From the NCBI GenBank assembly GCA_963989385.1, contig OZ022501.1, positions 88,954,979 to 89,018,978 on the forward strand: DNA of 64,000 nt, read 5' to 3'. The notes beneath the pieces are model-generated. The model saw nothing but the letters and a program-made list of their open reading frames with translations. It made no database searches and was not told the origin of the DNA. Every line of letters starts with the position of its first letter. Within the stretch, counting starts at the first letter, position 1. Both the position numbers and the translations under genes were made by a program. Positions 63,265-64,000 of this stretch are shown piece after piece. The DNA comes from Ctena decussata (lineage: Eukaryota; Mollusca; Bivalvia; Lucinida; Lucinidae).

Positions 63265-63351
63265 GGGACGAGTCATTTATTATTCGGGGGTGGGGGTGGG
63301 GAGGGGGGGGGGGCAGATACATTTTCATTATGTCCACTAAAATTTTTCCGA

Positions 63352-63382
<31 letters not shown>

Positions 63383-63478
63383 CTCACCAGAATTATTTTT
63401 CCGAGCCCCCCCCCCCTCCCCCCTATAAGTGACGAAAAATTTTATACCCCTCCCCCCCATTCCTCATCCCAGCTACCC

Positions 63479-63480
<2 letters not shown>
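63265..63480. repeat. G/C-run repeat, second copy
   Basis: AGGGACGAGTCATTTATTAT, G-runs, ACATTTTCATTATG, long C-runs, CCAGCTACCCTTCA. Same layout as 55812-56030. Confidence 0.8.

Positions 63481-63555
<75 letters not shown>
63481..63555. repeat. AC microsatellite
   Basis: About 37 AC units. Confidence 0.95.
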
Positions 63556-63556
<1 letters not shown>

Positions 63557-64000
63557 ATATTCCCTTTTTATGTCAGACTGTTCTCAATCAAAATCTGTAT
63601 GAAACACAAAGAACATTTTCTTATTCTAACAGGTTAATTGATTAGGTCTTTTTAAACAATGTCTACATTTCTTGCACTTTCTTCTGCTCATGGGCATCCA
63701 GAAATCTGTTTGTCGAACAGAAATCTGTTTGTCGAATGCTTGATAGTTATAACTGTTAATAATATTATTCAAGCCTCTGGGGGACGGGGGTCTTGGGGCG
63801 CAACCCCCAGAAGCCACAGCAGTTTTGCTGATGAAAAGGCACTTGGAGTGCTGATATCACAAATGCAGGCATTAAATTTAACTGAGAAGAAAATCATCTA
63901 CTCGACATGATTTTATAAACAGTTTCATACTGTTATTTTCTAGCAAATCACTGAAAAGATCTTTTTTGGATACGAAGCTGCCCCCGATTAGTGTGTCATT
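63556..64000. other. Intergenic sequence, nothing firm
   Basis: An 83-codon frame (63659-63910) has no recognised domain. GGGGGACGGGGGTCTTGGGG CGCAACCCCC resembles a dispersed GC-rich repeat. Nothing else seen. Confidence 0.35.

Noticed and set aside
63238..63460. Gly/Pro-rich frames at 63.3 kb
   Set aside because: Translations of G- and C-runs.

Overview
This window is eukaryotic and most likely from a bivalve mollusc. It is AT-rich, has GT-AG introns of 0.8 to 14 kb, contains one intron-bearing tRNA-Leu, and is packed with repeats of a kind common in bivalves: palindromic MITEs, pearl/Helentron-like elements with tandem cores and ACGG-rich tracts, tRNA-derived SINEs, a Penelope-like element and nested LINEs. 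The species call is an inference; no species-specific gene was available to test it.

One protein-coding gene dominates. Thirteen coding exons on the minus strand, from 50979 down to 748, splice in consistent phase into about 472 residues of nuclear receptor-binding protein (NRBP, the Madm orthologue), a pseudokinase. Its N-terminus is complete. The last roughly 30 residues are not found and probably lie past the left edge. Everything from 748 to 50857 between exons is intron, so nearly all repeats there sit inside this gene. A phase-compatible 48-nt candidate cassette exon (19558-19605) would lengthen the activation segment.

The introns hold: palindromic MITEs of at least five families; nine pearl/Helentron-like elements, all in + orientation and so antisense to NRBP; four SINEs; a 3.4-kb Penelope-like element with a GIY-YIG domain, inverted arms, CACGTG-rich arrays and a 16-bp target duplication (26371-29770); and an ACGGAC-rich TIR element with a Ulp1-like protease fragment (36816-38654). 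Intron 1 also carries a stacked nest: an outer TIR transposon (38880-46490, 7-bp duplication) containing a 5'-truncated LINE, whose ORF is split by a 3.76-kb long-TIR element (39485-43244). Removing that inner element restores the LINE reading frame.

Right of NRBP (51.1-64 kb) no further host protein gene is recognised. This part holds tRNA-Leu(CAA) about 0.4 kb from the NRBP start, a 4-kb long-TIR element, a LINE fragment, a TTAA-flanked MITE inside another MITE, a 1.3-kb foldback-like element, one more pearl-like element (opposite orientation), a tRNA-like sequence, and G/C- and AC-rich low-complexity tracts.

The most notable signals are: repeat boundaries lying about 20-26 nt upstream of five of the twelve NRBP 3' splice sites; a MITE target duplication that overlaps the exon 11 donor; the uniform antisense orientation of the pearl-like elements; and the possible activation-loop cassette exon.
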